A DNA stretch of 64,000 nt, taken from NCBI GenBank assembly GCA_963930655.1, contig OZ005605.1:22079501-22143500 (forward strand). The letters are read 5' to 3'. Each line of letters starts with the position of its first letter. Positions within the stretch are counted from its first letter, which is position 1. A model generated the notes under the pieces. That model was not told the origin of the DNA, made no database searches, and saw only the letters and a list, made by a program, of their open reading frames with translations. Of this stretch, positions 61,001 to 64,000 are shown piece by piece. Origin of the DNA: Myrica gale. Its lineage: Eukaryota > Streptophyta > Magnoliopsida > Fagales > Myricaceae. A program made the position numbers and the translations under genes.

Positions 61001-63281
61001 CCTAATAAGAGCTTCGATATGAAAATCAAGCGGATTGCTTCTCTCAGGCTAGCTGTGATGAATGCCCTGATCAAGAAGCAGAAGGATCGCTTTGCTTCAG
61101 GGGAGGTAATAGTTTTGTTTTTAAAAATTACTGCAAAACGTTTTTATAAATGTTTTGAGGTGGATTGGAGAGATTTCAATTTGATTGTTCATAGTTTTAT
61201 AAATGTATTAGCATTGCCGTCAAATCTCCGAGTATCTGAAGCGGATTCGAAAATGACTGACTACTTCATTTTACCATACTTTTTATGTTAGAAAATCATG
61301 TATAATATCAGAAGATTTTGCAGCTGTATAGCTGGAATTAAAGGTCAAATTTGTGTCTACAGATTACTCGAATAATTGCGGAGCTATAATTTTGTTTGGT
61401 TGCTGGCTCATTCAGGTAATTTATATCCTAAACCCTATTAGAAATTTACAAAATGCTCCACTAGATTGTTGGTTGATATTTGAAGGTGATTTTGTGAATT
61501 GTTGAAGATTGGAGGTCAGGGCTTTTGTTGGTTCTGTTGGTTTGTGAATTGTTGGAGATTGGAGGTCAGAGCTTTTGTTGGTTATGTTTGGTGATTTTGT
61601 GAATTTGTGAATTGTTGGTTTTTTGTAAATTGTTAAATTTGTGAATTGTTGGTCAGGCCAACTCGCGGTCGTCCGTGTCATGGAGGGCAAACAATAACTT
61701 ATTTGCATTATTTTCGTGTGGAAGTGTTTTGCCAAATTATCGATTCAATCGCTCAGGAGATGAATCAACGTTTCACAGAAGCAAATACAGAGTTGCTTCT
61801 TTGCATAGCATGTCTTGATCCAAGGAACTCATTCTCAGCGTTTGATCATGTTAAGTTACTTCGTCTTGCTGAGCTTTATCCAGAAGATTTCTCAGCAGCT
61901 GATCGTATGGTTCTTAGACATCAACTTCAGACCTACATTGATAATGTGAGAGATACTGATGCTTTTTCTGGGCTTTAAGATATTGGAGCTCTTGCTGTGA
62001 AGATGGTTGAGACAAGAAAGCATACTCTATATCCATTGGTTTATCTCCTTCTTGAGTTGGCATTGGTTTTGCCAGTTGCGACTGCGACCGTTGAGAGTGT
62101 GTTTTCTGCGATGAATATTATCAAGACTGATTTGCGTAATAAAATGGGAGATGACTGGATGAATAATAGCGTGATAGCATACATCGAGAGGGAAATCTTT
62201 GAAACTATTGAGAACAAAGCTATTTTGCAACGTTTTCAGAATATGCAGAAGCGTAGGATCCAATTGCCACCTCGTAGTGACAGTACATAGGACAATACAT
62301 GTATTTCAATATTTTTAATGCTTTTTAATTTTCGATATTCTATTTGTAAGACATTTTCTACATTACGTATGAAATTTTTTTGACATGTCATTTTGCCTTA
62401 AGAATTTGCCCCCCCCCCTTCACTTGAGTTCTGGTTCGCCACCGGATAAATCGTATTGAGGACCTGAACACGACAAAGATTGGACAAGACGAACCGGAAG
62501 TGACATTTTGCTTAAGGAATCCCCTTTTGTCCTCGCGTTGAAAAGCTCCAGGCATGCATGATAGCAACTGCAGAGCAATCATCCCATCCACGTCTCGTTC
62601 GCCAATCAAGTGTTCGAAACTTTTCGCAATTTGCAGGGCCAAATCTGTTTTCGAATTTTATACAAGGGGAAAAAATGAGTGATCTAAAATTACCTACGAT
62701 ACCTAAGAGCATAGTTTCAGCAAGTTAGGCATGCACGAACGGCAGAACCAACCGAAGAGCTGAACAAGGATGGCAATGTGGAGAATAGTGGTTTTGTCAC
62801 TCCTCTGAAGGAAGATTTGCAGATTAGCTTCATCGTAACCGGAAATTTTTTCTGCAAGAAAGTTGAACATCTTCTTGTTTCCATAACGGACCGCCCGAAA
62901 AAGTGCGGTCTCTCCTAGGTGGTTACGCATGCATAGCAGTCCGGGAGCTTTCTCTAGGAGCTTCTCCCCTAAGTCGCGTGATTGGTTGAACACGGCTGCG
63001 TCGTGGAGGATAGTGTTTCCAAATTGGTTTTGGCGGGTCATCTTGCCGAGGTGACGGTCGGGCAAGGAGTCGAGAAGATCGAGTGCTAAGTCCGCTTGTC
63101 TGGAGAAAGTGGCCAAGTGGAGCACAGTGTCATCGTGTATTGTCAAGATGTGCAGTCCTTCCTCATTAACCGTTGCACAGAGTTGTTTCACCTTGTCCGC
63201 TTTTCCTCCCAGCAAAGCGTCGTACATGTCCCCATTTAATCTATGGTTTCTAGCAATATCCCTTTTTACACTGGGACACAT
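58052..63281 (-). CDS. Ankyrin-repeat protein with C-terminal PGG domain (ACD6/ITN1-like membrane protein)
   Basis: Four exons proposed: 63281-62753, 62644-62495, 59804-59290 and 58822-58052; they stay in frame (655 codons). The start is ATG 63281 (MCPSVKRDIARN). Ankyrin repeats: DDTVLHLATFSRQADLA, FGNTILHDAAVFNQ, HLGETALFRAVRYGNKKM in exon 1; TPLFLATKTGCAEIVEEILK and GRNILHIAIKYRHLKIFQLV in exon 3. Exon 4 holds the PGG domain (EWLKRTSEGGTVVAILIATV, YTVPGGPN) and about four membrane helices (FVVFTVSDVLSL, LMLGFTFLFLSVSLMMIAFA, VLLYALSFLPVGVFAFSYF). Relatives act at the plasma membrane/ER in salicylate-linked defence and cell death control. The end of exon 2 (62495) and start of exon 3 (59804 or 59798) are less certain. 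Intron 2, about 2.7 kb, contains a 1.89-kb hAT element. Motifs look intact. Confidence 0.85.
60851..61105 (+). pseudogene. Captured exon of ent-kaurene oxidase (CYP701A)
   Basis: Exactly 255 nt (85 codons, phase 0 at both ends) between CCTGCAG and a GTAATAG donor. It reads ALGLDLESIYVEELGRTLSK, then EEIFKILVAEVMEGAIEVDW, RDFFPSLQWIPNKSFDMKIK, and on to SGE. This is the internal exon of the gibberellin-pathway P450 ent-kaurene oxidase (CYP701A). No stop or frameshift is present, but the haem-binding and other exons are absent, so it cannot make an enzyme. A short partial copy of GAGGTGGATTGGAGAGATTT recurs at 61158. Intact splice sites make it able to act as a cassette exon in a plus-strand transcript. 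Confidence 0.85.
61489..61605. repeat. Tandem duplication of about 50 bp inside the hAT element
   Basis: TTGTGAATTGTTGAAGATTG...GGTCAGGGCTTTTGTTGGTT is followed by TTGTGAATTGTTGGAGATTG...GGTCAGAGCTTTTGTTGGTT. Further TTGTGAATTGTTGG pieces continue to 61650. Confidence 0.75.
61655..62290 (+). pseudogene. hAT transposase C-terminal region with dimerisation domain, broken
   Basis: The frame reads ITYLHYFRVEVFCQIIDSIA, NTELLLCIACLDPRNSFSAF and LAELYPEDFS, then a TAA (61976-61978). It resumes as DIGALAVKMVETRKH, LYPLVYLLLELALVLPVATA and TVESVFSAMNIIKTDLRNKM to QRFQNMQKRR. The LPVATATVE-FSAMN-K--LRN-M segment is the hAT family C-terminal dimerisation region, of the zinc-finger-MYM/TTF-associated plant subgroup. 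An in-frame stop and a missing N-terminal part make it non-functional. Confidence 0.85.
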
Positions 63282-64000
63282 AGCTAGCTTGGAGTGTTTT
63301 GACAAGAGAGATGGCGAGCGAGCTTAAGTATGTAGATTGCTTACAGGCGATCGTGGTCGGCTTACAGGCTTCTAATTCAAGTACGTTTTTAAGGATAATA
63401 GTCAGGGAACCTTTCTCCCTCTCTCTCTCTCTTCTTTATTACTAATCAATGCCGTGCTCTCTCTCTCACTCACTAAGTATTACTGCACAAGCCAACGCGA
63501 TTCTCTAGCATTAGGAATTGGAATAAAGTAGAGATATCTAATCAAGCCATGCAACTCATTGATATATAATAATCGAATCAATCACCATATGAGCAAAAGA
63601 TGTACAAGGCTCCTCTACAATAACTAGCTTATTTCACAAGGAGCGATCCTTTTAACCCCAACAGTATATTTGAAAATAAAGGTTAAAGGTTACGAATATG
63701 ATACGACTTTAATACGCGTGAAAGGACTTTATTTGAAATTAAAGGTTAAGGTTACGAATACGACAACATCACGAATCTGCATAAAAAGTGATAAAGAGTT
63801 GATGGTTAGCATTTTCTATCATTTTTAATTCTGATAATTTAGAAAAATAGACGTCTAAAAATTTTATATAAACAACATTAAATAGTATATAATTTATTAC
63901 TCTCTTAAATATATCATGCAATTTGAGCACATGATTACGTGTAGATGGAAAAGTTGAAAAGAGACGCTATGTAATGTAATCGCTCCTTCAAAAAGTTTGA
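63282..64000. other. Upstream region of the ankyrin/PGG gene; CT microsatellite and short direct repeat
   Basis: Presumed promoter/5' leader of the minus-strand ankyrin gene. A CT run lies at 63414-63434, with another CT patch near 63460. AAAGGTTAAAGGTTACGAAT near 63678 recurs as AAAGGTTAAGGTTACGAAT near 63741. No gene found to the window end. Confidence 0.55.

Larger units (their letters stand above)
60554..62444 (+). mobile_element. Gene-carrying hAT element, 1,891 bp, perfect 8-bp duplication
   Basis: GATAAATC flanks both ends (60546-60553 and 62445-62452). Ends are CAGAGGCGGAACG (left) and CGGTGGCGAACCAG (reverse complement of right), variants of the common hAT terminus. Inside are a kaurene oxidase exon (60851-61105) and the C-terminal part of a hAT transposase (61655-62290), both on the plus strand. 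The N-terminal zinc finger and catalytic part of the transposase are missing, so it is non-autonomous. It lies antisense in intron 2 of the ankyrin/PGG gene. Confidence 0.92.

Overview
The window is nuclear DNA of a flowering plant, almost certainly a eudicot. The evidence is spliced GT-AG genes, plant-only families (ROP GTPase, WOX, ERF, LBD, FAR1-related, GDSL lipase, ACD6-like ankyrin-PGG protein), AT-rich intergenic DNA, and many plant-type MITEs, hAT and Mutator-like elements. I cannot name the species. No rRNA, tRNA, CRISPR array or bacterial/organellar gene was recognised.

Layout. 0-4.3 kb: the last three exons of a HASPP28/PDAP1-like phosphoprotein gene (+), then a small single-pass membrane protein gene (+). 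4.7-7.2 kb: two-exon RABA1f-type Rab GTPase (-). 11.8-14.2 kb: three-exon WOX8/9-type homeobox gene (-). 15.6-20.3 kb: accessory DNA with a foldback element, a solo LTR with target-site duplication (TSD), two decayed RNase H-like fragments and an LTR-like remnant. 20.6-23.7 kb: direct repeats, a strong hairpin, and a 432-bp inverted duplication (arms about 98 % identical) around a 1.29-kb spacer. 26.2-27.5 kb: seven-exon ROP7/ARAC2-type GTPase (-) with one GC-AG intron. 29.4-32.3 kb: first decayed LBD locus, a Mutator-like MITE and a 1.17-kb hAT element. 34.2-38.5 kb: two convergent single-exon ERF transcription factor genes. 44.1-46.3 kb: five-exon GDSL esterase/lipase (+). 47.6-50.1 kb: second decayed LBD locus in inverted orientation to the first, its upstream region split by a 1.39-kb hAT element. 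50.7-52.6 kb: a 2-kb Pack-MULE-like element. 53.3-56.3 kb: minisatellites and a broken FAR1-related gene (-). 57.4-57.7 kb: GDSL pseudogene fragment. 58.1-63.3 kb: four-exon ankyrin/PGG membrane protein gene (-) whose second intron holds a 1.89-kb hAT element carrying an intact-looking ent-kaurene oxidase exon.

The host genes are a normal mixture (vesicle traffic, polarity signalling, developmental and stress transcription factors, a secreted lipase, a defence-type ankyrin protein) and form no operon-like system. The most notable biology is in the mobile DNA: at least four hAT insertions with perfect 8-bp duplications, two members of one Mutator-like family with perfect 9-bp duplications, gene-fragment capture by both superfamilies, and a young inverted duplication that could give hairpin RNA. 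Exon boundaries were assigned by hand from splice signals, reading frame and family alignment from memory.
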